Assembly (NCBI GenBank): GCA_945952425.1
Contig: CAMFIX010000106.1
Span: 1 to 8,725, forward strand
Length of the DNA stretch: 8,725 bases
Source of the DNA: an uncultured Pseudorhodobacter sp.
Lineage (GTDB): Bacteria > Pseudomonadota > Alphaproteobacteria > Rhodobacterales > Rhodobacteraceae
Direction of reading: 5' to 3'
Shown here: piece by piece, positions 1-5,550 of the stretch
Numbering within the stretch: position 1 is the first letter of the stretch
Layout of the letters: each line of letters begins with the position of its first letter
The notes under the pieces: generated by a model
What the model was told of the DNA's origin: nothing
The model's database searches: none
The model's input: only the letters and a program-made list of their open reading frames with translations
Position numbers and translations under genes: made by a program

Positions 1-1
1 G

Positions 2-568
2 CGCGGCGATGCGCCCAAGGGCGCCAGCTTCAGCGCCCATCCGGAGGGTTTCGCCAATTCGGTCGAGCTGGTCGCAGCCCTGACCGAGCGCGGCTTCAAG
101 ACCCGCGTCGGCGCCTATCCCGAGCGTCACCCCGATTCGGCCGATGCCAAGGCCGATATCGCCTGGCTGAAGGCCAAGCTCGATGCCGGGGCCTCTTCGG
201 CCATCACCCAGTTCTTCTTCGAGGCCGAGACCTTTCTGCGCTTCCGCGATGCCTGCGTTAAGGCCGGCATCACCGCCGAGATCTTCCCCGGCATCCTGCC
301 GATCCAAAGCTGGGAGGGCGCCAAGCGCTTCGCCCAGCGCTGCGGCGCCCATGTGCCGGGGCGGCTGGACGAGGGCTTCACCGTGGCCGCCCGCGACGGC
401 CGCGAGGGGCTTTTCGCGCTGGCACAATGCACGACGCTGTGCGACCGGCTGATCTCGGAAGGCGTCGGCGCCTTGCATTTCTATACGCTGAACCGCCCGC
501 ACCTGACGCGGGAGGTCGTGCGCGCCCTCGGATTGTCCCCCGAGATCGCGCTGGAAAAGGTGGCCTGA
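2..568 (+). CDS. metF: 5,10-methylenetetrahydrofolate reductase, C-terminal part (5' end outside window)
   Basis: This is the last 188 residues of a flavoprotein that reduces 5,10-methylene-THF to 5-methyl-THF for methionine synthesis in the cytoplasm. The frame is open from base 2 to a TGA at 566-568. Recognisable MetF segments, in order, are RGDAP at the left edge (the conserved Arg-Gly-Asp strand), the folate/flavin-site stretch AYPERHPDS (about residues 38-46 of the fragment), AITQFFFEAETFLRFRD, the EIFPGILPIQ strand, and near the end GALHFYTLNRP, which matches the C-terminal HFYTLNR of E. coli MetF. The family is about 290-300 residues, so roughly the first 100 lie upstream of the window. 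The gene ends normally and is followed 72 bp later by a strong terminator, so it closes its own transcription unit and is probably not cotranscribed with xdh. Identification rests on family motifs known from memory; nothing looks damaged. Confidence 0.95.
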   Translation, partial: RGDAPKGASFSAHPEGFANSVELVAALTERGFKTRVGAYPERHPDSADAKADIAWLKAKLDAGASSAITQFFFEAETFLRFRDACVKAGITAEIFPGILPIQSWEGAKRFAQRCGAHVPGRLDEGFTVAARDGREGLFALAQCTTLCDRLISEGVGALHFYTLNRPHLTREVVRALGLSPEIALEKVA

Positions 569-575
569 GCCTGAC

Positions 576-630
576 CCCAAGTCGCAAACCTTGGGCCACC
601 CCGTCTCCCTGTTGGGCGCTGCCAAGCGCC
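576..630 (+). other. Two small hairpins in the metF 3' untranslated region
   Basis: Two perfect 6-bp inverted repeats lie between the metF stop and its terminator. CCCAAG (576-581) pairs with CTTGGG (590-595), and GGCGCT (615-620) pairs with AGCGCC (625-630) around a four-base loop. With the terminator hairpin they make three stem-loops in about 95 nt with no plausible reading frame. They may simply protect the 3' end of the metF transcript, or form part of a 3'UTR-derived small RNA. The pairing is visible; the role is inferred. Confidence 0.4.
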
Positions 631-640
631 TGGCGTCCCT

Positions 641-670
641 CCGGCCCGAGGCAACTCGGGCCGGTTTTTT
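641..670 (+). terminator. Rho-independent terminator of metF
   Basis: CCGGCCCGAG (641-650) and CTCGGGCCGG (655-664) form a perfect 10-bp stem closed by the loop GCAA, a GNRA-type tetraloop, followed directly by six T residues (665-670). This is a textbook intrinsic terminator on the plus strand. It isolates metF from the xdh operon that starts 219 bp further on. On the minus strand the T-tract is missing, so it should act in one direction only. Confidence 0.95.
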
Positions 671-689
671 ATGGCCCCCGATCCGCCGC

Positions 690-711
690 GTAGGGCGGGA
701 TTGATCCCGCC
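690..711 (+). repeat. GTAGGG-headed intergenic palindrome (copy 1)
   Basis: GTAGG runs into the 8-bp inverted repeat GGCGGGAT (694-701) / ATCCCGCC (704-711), separated by two bases. The same layout, a GTAGG head overlapping a short perfect palindrome, occurs in reverse orientation at 6859-6882, although the arm sequences differ. I associate such elements with intergenic regions of Rhodobacterales, but this comes from memory. It follows the metF terminator by 20 bp and lies outside any gene. Confidence 0.6.
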
Positions 712-721
712 GCCCCGCCGC

Positions 722-753
722 TTTTCGCGCCTTTTGCCCGATTTTCCGCCTTT
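722..753. other. Phased T-tracts upstream of xdhA (possible curved DNA)
   Basis: TTTT occurs at 722-725, 732-735 and 742-745, followed by TTT at 751-753, so tracts recur at 10, 10 and about 9-10 bp in otherwise very G+C-rich DNA. A/T-tracts in phase with the helical repeat are the classic cause of intrinsic curvature. The tracts are short, so bending would be moderate. The position, about 135-165 bp before the xdhA start, suits an upstream promoter or regulator-binding region. The phasing is seen directly; curvature and regulation are inferred. Confidence 0.4.
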
Positions 754-782
754 CCCGGAAAGAGCTTTCGCCCCCGGCCGCA

Positions 783-820
783 AGCCAAGGCTGGACAAGT
801 GCCCCGTCCTGTCGCCCAAT
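783..820 (+). promoter_or_regulatory. Possible xdh operon promoter/operator region
   Basis: The stretch contains AGCC-AA-GGCT (784-793), GGAC (793-796) facing GTCC (806-809), and GACA (794-797) facing TGTC (810-813). TGGACA (792-797) could be a -35 box, with CCCAAT 17 bp later (815-820) as a poor -10 box. Only the -35 candidate resembles the sigma-70 consensus. The dyads may equally be regulator half-sites. No better promoter is visible between the metF terminator and xdhA, and the terminator implies that one must exist. Apart from the palindrome and T-tracts listed separately, I see nothing else in 569-888. Confidence 0.25.
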
Positions 821-875
821 GGGGATGCGCCGCCCCTTTCCGCCGCATCGGGGGGCGGGTGCAGAACCAGACCGC

Positions 876-882
876 GGCGAGG
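876..882 (+). promoter_or_regulatory. Ribosome binding site deciding the xdhA start
   Basis: GGCGAGG lies six bases before ATG 889 and is the only Shine-Dalgarno-like sequence near the N-terminus. It favours ATG 889 over the in-frame ATG at 799, whose extra 30 codons encode low-complexity residues unlike any XdhA N-terminus. Confidence 0.7.
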
Positions 883-888
883 TTGACC

Positions 889-2274
889 ATGGCAGAGCTC
901 GCGTTTCACCTGAACGGAACGCCGGTGTCGCTGGCCGGCGTCTCTCCGACGCGGACGCTCCTGGATTGGCTGCGCGAGGACCGCGGGCTGAAGGGCACGA
1001 AAGAGGGCTGCAACGAGGGCGACTGCGGGGCCTGCACGGTGATGGTGCAGGACGAAAACGGCGCGAGGGCGCTGAATGCCTGCATCCTCTTCCTGCCGCA
1101 ACTCGCCGGCAAATCGGTCACCACGGTCGAGGGGCTGAGCCCGGACGGCAAGCCCCACCCGGTACAAGAGGCGATGGTCGCCCATCACGGCAGCCAATGC
1201 GGCTTTTGCACCCCGGGTTTCGTCATGTCGCTCGCCACCGCGCATCTGACGGGCGAGCGCGACCACGACATGGTGCTGGCGGGCAACCTGTGCCGCTGCA
1301 CGGGATACGCCCCGATCATAAGGGCGGCAGAGGCGGCCTCCGACCTGCCTGTTCCGGGTCACATGGGCGGGGGGTTTCCAAAGGGGGATGAATCCCCCTT
1401 TGGCGAGGGGGGTTCGGGGGGGCGAGAAGCCCCCCCGACCTTGGACGCTTTCGCCACCTGGTACGAAGAAAACCCCGATGCCACCCTGATCGCCGGGGCC
1501 ACCGATGTCGGCCTTTGGGTGACCAAACAGCTGCGCGACCTGCCCAAACCTGCTTTCCTCGCCCCCCTGGCCGAGCTGAACCGCATCGCCCCCGCGGGCG
1601 ACCGGCTGGTGATCGGCGCCGGCGTCACCATCGAGACCCTGCGCAAGGCCCTCACCGACAGCCACCCCGACTTCGCCCGCATGCTGCGGCGCTATGCCTC
1701 GCTGCAGGTCCGCAATGCCGCAACGATCGGCGGCAACATCGCCAATGGCTCGCCCATCGGCGACGGCCCGCCCGCGCTGATCGCCATGGGCGCCACCCTC
1801 ACCCTGCGCAAGGGCGCCACCCGGCGGGTGCTCCCGCTGGAGGATTTCTTCCTCGCCTACCGCAGCCAGGACCGCCGCCCCGGCGAGTTCGTCGAAAGTG
1901 TCTCGATCCCGGCCAACGCACCGGATTTGCGCTGCTACAAGGTCTCCAAACGCTTCGACCAGGATATTTCGGCGGTGCTGGGCTGCTTCGACCTGACCGT
2001 CGCCGATGGAAAGGTCACCGCCGCCCGCATCGCCTTCGGCGGCATGGCGGGCACGCCCAAGCGCGCGGCCCATGTCGAGGCCGCGCTGATCGGGCGCCCC
2101 TTCTCGGCCGAGGGCATCGCCCCCGCCCGCGCCGCCTTCGCCCTGGATTTCCAGCCGATGACCGACATGCGCGCCTCTGCCGCCTATCGCCTGACGGTCG
2201 CGCAGAACCTGCTGACCCGCTACCTGCTGGACCGCCAGGGCACGCCCACCAATGTGCTGGAGGTCGCGCCATGA
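889..2274 (+). CDS. xdhA: Xanthine dehydrogenase small subunit ([2Fe-2S] and FAD domains)
   Basis: XdhA carries electrons from the molybdenum site of XdhB through two [2Fe-2S] clusters to FAD, where NAD+ is reduced; the enzyme is a cytoplasmic (alpha-beta)2 heterotetramer. The protein has 461 residues, against 462 remembered for R. capsulatus XdhA. Residues 1-75 form the plant-ferredoxin domain with Cys41, Cys46, Cys49 (GCNEGDCGAC) and Cys65. The helical second cluster domain follows with Cys104/Cys107 (SQCGFCTPGF) and Cys135/Cys137 (NLCRCTGY). The FAD domain begins near residue 185, with TLIAGATDV at 199-207 and ATIGGNIANGSPIGD at 278-292, and ends with the CO-dehydrogenase-flavoprotein C-terminal domain (RCYKVSKRFDQDISAV, FGGMAGTPKRA). 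The linker at about 158-184 is encoded by a G/C-run palindromic repeat and is Gly-rich, unlike family linkers. The TGA overlaps the xdhB ATG as ATGA, indicating translational coupling. All eight cluster cysteines are present, so it should be functional. Confidence 0.97.
   Translation: MAELAFHLNGTPVSLAGVSPTRTLLDWLREDRGLKGTKEGCNEGDCGACTVMVQDENGARALNACILFLPQLAGKSVTTVEGLSPDGKPHPVQEAMVAHHGSQCGFCTPGFVMSLATAHLTGERDHDMVLAGNLCRCTGYAPIIRAAEAASDLPVPGHMGGGFPKGDESPFGEGGSGGREAPPTLDAFATWYEENPDATLIAGATDVGLWVTKQLRDLPKPAFLAPLAELNRIAPAGDRLVIGAGVTIETLRKALTDSHPDFARMLRRYASLQVRNAATIGGNIANGSPIGDGPPALIAMGATLTLRKGATRRVLPLEDFFLAYRSQDRRPGEFVESVSIPANAPDLRCYKVSKRFDQDISAVLGCFDLTVADGKVTAARIAFGGMAGTPKRAAHVEAALIGRPFSAEGIAPARAAFALDFQPMTDMRASAAYRLTVAQNLLTRYLLDRQGTPTNVLEVAP
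1365..1437 (-). repeat. G/C-run palindromic repeat inside xdhA (domain linker)
   Basis: Two perfect hairpins sit side by side inside the reading frame. CCAAAGGGGGAT (1378-1389) and ATCCCCCTTTGG (1392-1403) form 12-bp arms around two bases. CGGGGGGGC (1415-1423) and GCCCCCCCG (1429-1437) form 9-bp arms around a five-base loop. Read on the minus strand, the second hairpin is followed by GAACCCCCC, the same hairpin-then-GRACCCCC layout as the repeats in xdhB and xdhC, so I treat it as a relative in minus orientation. It encodes XdhA residues of about 160-183, between the iron-sulfur and FAD domains, without interrupting the frame. G-runs of 5-7 and a C-run of 7 make it prone to slippage. Confidence 0.8.
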
Positions 2275-4598
2275 CGATGGGCCAGTCGCTTCCCCATGAT
2301 TCCGCCCCGCTGCATGTCTCGGGCCGGGCGACTTATGTCGACGACATCCGCCTGCCCGAGGGGGCGCTGCACCTGGCCTTCGGGCTTTCCACCGTGGCGC
2401 ATGGCGAGATCACCGGGATGGACCTTTCCGCCGTCCGCGCCGCGCCGGGGGTGGTCATGGTGCTGTCCGCGCAGGACTTCGACCATGTGCCGGACGTCTC
2501 GCCCGTGGCGGGGGACGAGCCGCTTTTGGCCGATGGCGTGGTGCATTACCTCGGCCAGGCGGTCTTTCTGGTGGCCGCGACCTCGCATCTGGCCGCCCGC
2601 AAGGCCGCGCGTCTGGCCAAGGTGACCTACCGTGAACTGCCCGCCCTGCTGACCGTCGAGGCGGCGCTGGCGGCCGATTCCCGCTTCGAACAGGGCCCGA
2701 TCACCTGGGAAAGGGGCGACCTCGCCGCCGGTTTCGCCGCCGCCGCCCATGTGGTGGAAGGCGAGATGGAGGTGGGCGGGCAGGAGCATTTCTACCTGGA
2801 GGGCCAGGTCGCCGCCGCGATCCCGACCGAGGAAGGGATGCACATCATGGCCTCGACCCAGCACCCGACCGAGATCCAGCATAAAGTGGCCCATGCGCTG
2901 CATCTGCCCATGGCGGCGGTGCGGGTCGAGATGCGGCGGATGGGCGGCGGGTTCGGCGGCAAGGAAAGCCAGGGCAATGCCTTGGCCGTCGCCTGCGCGG
3001 TGGTGGCCGCGCGCACGGGGCGGCCCGCCAAGCTGCGTTATGACCGCGACGACGACATGATGGTGACGGGCAAACGCCACGACCTGAAGATCCGCTACCG
3101 CGCGGGCTGCGATGCGGCGGGCCGGATCACGGCGGTCGATGTCGTCCACCTGATCCGCTGCGGCTGGAGCCAGGATCTGAGCCTTGCCGTGGCCGACCGC
3201 GCCATGCTCCACGCCGACAACGCGTATTTCATCCCGAACATCCGCATAGAAAGCCACCGGCTGAAGACCAACACCCAGTCGGCGACCGCCTATCGCGGCT
3301 TTGGCGGCCCTCAGGGCATCATCGGCATGGAGCGGATCATCGACCACCTGGCCTTTGTCTCGGGCCGCGATCCGGTCGAGATCATGCAGGCGAATTTCTA
3401 TGCGGAACGCGCCGGGGGTTTCACACCCCCGGACCCCCGGGATATTTCTGCAAGTATGAAAGACGAGGTGCAGACCACGCAATACGGGATGGAGGTCGAG
3501 GACAGCGTCTCGGGCCGCCTGGTGCCGCAGCTTCTGGCCGATTGCGATTACGCCGCCCGCAAGGCCGAGATCGCGGAATGGAACGCCGCCAGCCCCATCC
3601 TGAAGCGCGGCATCGCGGTGACGCCGGTGAAGTTCGGGATTTCGTTCACGCTGACCTTCCTGAACCAGGCGGGCGCGCTGGTGCATGTCTACCAGGACGG
3701 CTCGGTACATCTGTCCCATGGCGGGACCGAAATGGGCCAGGGGCTGAACCAGAAGGTCGCCCAGGTGGTGGCCGGGGTCTTCGGGCTGCAGGCGCGGGAT
3801 GTGCAGATCACCGCCGCCGATACGGGGAAAGTGCCCAATACCTCGGCAACGGCGGCCTCTTCGGGGTCTGACCTGAACGGCAAGGCGGCCGAGGATGCGG
3901 CGCTGAAAATCCGCGCGCGGATGGCCGAATTCCTGGCCGGGAAATACGGGGTCGAGGCGGGGTCCGTCCGCTTCACCGGGGGCGAGGTCCGCGTCGCCGG
4001 AGAGCGCCACGCCTTCGCCCAGGTCGCGCAATGGGTCTGGCAGGCGCGGATTTCGCTGTCCTCTACCGGGTTTTACGCGACGCCCAAGATCACCTGGGAC
4101 CGGGTGCGCGGCCAGGGGCGGCCCTTCCTCTATTTCGCCTATGGCGCGGCGGTGACCGAGGTCGTGCTCGACACTTTGACCGGCGAGAACCGCATCCTGC
4201 GGGTGGATATCCTGCATGACACGGGCCGCAGCCTGAACCCGGCGCTGGATATCGGCCAGGTCGAGGGCGCCTATGTGCAAGGCGCGGGCTGGCTGACGAC
4301 CGAGGAACTGGTCTGGGACCAGAAGGGCCGCCTGACCACCCATGCGCCAAGCACCTACAAGATCCCGGCGGTGTCCGACCGCCCCCCCGTCTTCAACGTC
4401 GCGCTCTGGTCCGAGCCCAACCGCGAGGACACCGTGGGCAAATCCAAGGCGGTGGGCGAGCCACCCTTCAACCTCGGCATCTCGGCCTTCCTGGCGCTGA
4501 GCCACGCCATCCAGTCCTGCGGAACCGCCTATCCGGCTCTGGATGCCCCGGCGACGGCCGAACGCGTGCTGATGGCGGTGGAGCGGGTCCGTGCTTGA
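2271..4598 (+). CDS. xdhB: Xanthine dehydrogenase large subunit (molybdopterin-binding, catalytic)
   Basis: XdhB binds the molybdopterin cofactor and hydroxylates hypoxanthine to xanthine and xanthine to urate. The protein has 775 residues, close to the 777 I remember for R. capsulatus XdhB, and the catalytic residues fall at that enzyme's numbers: Gln197 (STQHPTEIQ), Glu232 (GGGFGGKES), Arg310 (DRAMLHAD) and the general base Glu730 (KAVGEPPF). Arg342 and Phe344 (YRGFGGPQG) correspond to bovine Arg912 and Phe914. Glu232 with Arg310 is the xanthine dehydrogenase signature that separates it from aldehyde oxidases. GGQEHFYLEGQ lies near residue 170, and TEMGQGLNQK and NTSATAASSGSD are cofactor-contacting segments. 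Residues 381-398 are encoded by a palindromic repeat and form an extra Pro/Gly segment before QTTQYGMEVED. Translation starts at ATG 2271, overlapping the xdhA stop; ATG 2277 is an alternative two codons in. The end overlaps xdhC by 8 nt. Confidence 0.97.
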   Translation: MTMGQSLPHDSAPLHVSGRATYVDDIRLPEGALHLAFGLSTVAHGEITGMDLSAVRAAPGVVMVLSAQDFDHVPDVSPVAGDEPLLADGVVHYLGQAVFLVAATSHLAARKAARLAKVTYRELPALLTVEAALAADSRFEQGPITWERGDLAAGFAAAAHVVEGEMEVGGQEHFYLEGQVAAAIPTEEGMHIMASTQHPTEIQHKVAHALHLPMAAVRVEMRRMGGGFGGKESQGNALAVACAVVAARTGRPAKLRYDRDDDMMVTGKRHDLKIRYRAGCDAAGRITAVDVVHLIRCGWSQDLSLAVADRAMLHADNAYFIPNIRIESHRLKTNTQSATAYRGFGGPQGIIGMERIIDHLAFVSGRDPVEIMQANFYAERAGGFTPPDPRDISASMKDEVQTTQYGMEVEDSVSGRLVPQLLADCDYAARKAEIAEWNAASPILKRGIAVTPVKFGISFTLTFLNQAGALVHVYQDGSVHLSHGGTEMGQGLNQKVAQVVAGVFGLQARDVQITAADTGKVPNTSATAASSGSDLNGKAAEDAALKIRARMAEFLAGKYGVEAGSVRFTGGEVRVAGERHAFAQVAQWVWQARISLSSTGFYATPKITWDRVRGQGRPFLYFAYGAAVTEVVLDTLTGENRILRVDILHDTGRSLNPALDIGQVEGAYVQGAGWLTTEELVWDQKGRLTTHAPSTYKIPAVSDRPPVFNVALWSEPNREDTVGKSKAVGEPPFNLGISAFLALSHAIQSCGTAYPALDAPATAERVLMAVERVRA
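3412..3462 (+). repeat. G/C-run palindromic repeat inside xdhB (in-frame insert)
   Basis: CCGGGGG (3412-3418) pairs with CCCCCGG (3426-3432) around TTTCACA, followed by ACCCCCG and the tail GGATATTTCTGCAAGTATG plus AAAG. Bases 3412-3439 are an exact 28-base reverse-complement match to 5502-5529, and the tail aligns with the tail of that copy with two single-base gaps (GGA-TATTT ... GC-AA ... TGAAAG). It encodes about AGGFTPPDPRDISASMKD (residues 381-398), inserted between NFYAER and the conserved QTTQYG segment of XdhB, and keeps the frame open. Comparable repeats are familiar to me from Rhodobacterales intergenic regions; lying within a core catalytic subunit is the unusual part. Confidence 0.85.
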
Positions 4599-5520
4599 CC
4601 TCGCCGCCCTCGCCTTGGCCCTGAAGGAGGGCCCCGTCACGCGGGTCACCATCGCAGCCCATGACGGTTCCTCCCCCCGCGAGGCCGGGGCGTCCATGCT
4701 GGTCACCCCCACGACCACCTTCGGCACCATCGGCGGCGGCGCGCTGGAGTATCAGGCGATCCAGGCCGCCCGCGCCCACCAGGGCCCGCCCAGGGTCACC
4801 CGCATCCCTCTCGGCCCAGCCCTCGGCCAGTGCTGCGGCGGCGCGGTCACCCTGGTGACCGAACGCCTCACCGAGGCCCCAACCGGCCCCCTCCACGCCG
4901 TCTCCCTCGACGGCTCCCCCATGCCGCTGGCCGTCAAGCGGCTTCTGGCCAACGCCCGGTCGCAAGGCGCCCTGCCCGCCACCCAAATCCTGCAAGGCTG
5001 GCTCATCGACCCCGTTACCCCGCCGAAAACCCCCGTCTGGCTTTGGGGCGCAGGCCATGTCGGCCGCGCCATCGCCACCACGCTCGCCCCCCTGCCCACC
5101 CTCCAGATCACCTGGATCGACATCGCCCCCGACCGCTTCCCCGACCTGCCCGGCCCGATCCAGCTGCCCGTCCCCGACCCCGCCCAGGCCGTCCCCCTGG
5201 CACCAAGGGACGCCCATCACCTGATCCTGACCTTCTCGCACCAGCTTGACCTGGAACTCTGCCACCGCCTGCTGACCCACGGCTTCGCAAGCTGTGGCCT
5301 GATCGGCAGCCAGACCAAATGGGCCCGCTTCCGCGCCCGTCTGATCGCCCTCGGCCACGACCCCTCCCCCATCACCTGCCCGATCGGAGACCCCGCCCTC
5401 GGCAAACACCCGCAAGCCATCGCCATCGGCGTCGCCCACCAGCTGATGCAAAGCGTCGCCGCCCGTTCCTCTTCCCCTTTCACATTGGCTCAAATACTCC
5501 ACGGGGGTCCGGGGGTGTGA
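4591..5520 (+). CDS. xdhC: XdhC, molybdenum cofactor sulfuration/insertion chaperone for xanthine dehydrogenase
   Basis: XdhC binds molybdopterin cofactor, lets a cysteine desulfurase add the terminal sulfur, and hands the cofactor to XdhB; it is not part of the mature enzyme. The 309-residue protein has the XdhC/CoxI domain first, with DGSSPREAGASMLV (residues 25-38), TIGGGALEYQA and QCCGG with Cys81/Cys82. The Rossmann-like XdhC C-terminal domain follows, with VWLWGAGHVGRA (149-160), ITWIDIAPDRFPDLP, CGLIGSQTKWARFRARL, and ICPIGDP-like TCPIGDPALGKHPQAIAIGVAHQL near the end. The GTG start at 4591 overlaps the xdhB end by 8 nt and has GGAG (4579-4582) eight bases upstream, so it is translationally coupled. 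The last 15 or so residues (after SVAAR) and the TGA come from a palindromic repeat, so the native C-terminus has been replaced or extended. Its codons are notably C-ended compared with xdhB. Confidence 0.93.
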   Translation: MLDLAALALALKEGPVTRVTIAAHDGSSPREAGASMLVTPTTTFGTIGGGALEYQAIQAARAHQGPPRVTRIPLGPALGQCCGGAVTLVTERLTEAPTGPLHAVSLDGSPMPLAVKRLLANARSQGALPATQILQGWLIDPVTPPKTPVWLWGAGHVGRAIATTLAPLPTLQITWIDIAPDRFPDLPGPIQLPVPDPAQAVPLAPRDAHHLILTFSHQLDLELCHRLLTHGFASCGLIGSQTKWARFRARLIALGHDPSPITCPIGDPALGKHPQAIAIGVAHQLMQSVAARSSSPFTLAQILHGGPGV

Positions 5521-5529
5521 AACCCCCGG
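5477..5529 (-). repeat. G/C-run palindromic repeat over the xdhC stop codon
   Basis: In minus orientation, the hairpin CCGGGGG/CCCCCGG (5509-5515 with 5523-5529, loop TGTGAAA) is followed by ACCCCCG and the tail GTGGAGTATTTGAGCCAATG plus TGAAAG. The 28-base core (5502-5529) is the exact reverse complement of 3412-3439 in xdhB. The element encodes the final residues of XdhC (about PFTLAQILHGGPGV) and its TGA (5518-5520) lies in the hairpin loop. It fills most of the 30-bp gap to the deaminase gene and could form an mRNA hairpin ending 21 bases before that gene's ATG. Confidence 0.88.
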
Positions 5530-5550
5530 GGCTGCCAGCGAAAGATACCC

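Noticed and set aside
799..888. N-terminal extension of XdhA from ATG 799
   Set aside because: The extra 30 residues do not resemble any XdhA start, while ATG 889 has GGCGAGG at the right distance and gives the expected length.
481..2073. Long minus-strand open frame of 530 codons opposite metF 3' end and xdhA
   Set aside because: Low-complexity translation without recognisable motifs, lying antisense to well-identified genes; long shadow frames are expected in DNA this rich in G+C.
2220..4730. Minus-strand open frame of 836 codons opposite xdhB
   Set aside because: It mirrors xdhB over its full length, is rich in His, Gly, Arg and Asp from complementary codons, and has no domain signature.
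1365..5529. The three repeats as a CRISPR array or insertion sequence ends
   Set aside because: They are more than 1.9 kb apart, in mixed orientation and separated by intact genes; no spacer structure, transposase or target-site duplication is evident.
3412..5529. The inverted 28-bp match as ends of a composite mobile element
   Set aside because: The enclosed DNA is simply the contiguous 3' part of xdhB and nearly all of xdhC, with no mobility gene, so two independent repeat copies are the simpler reading.
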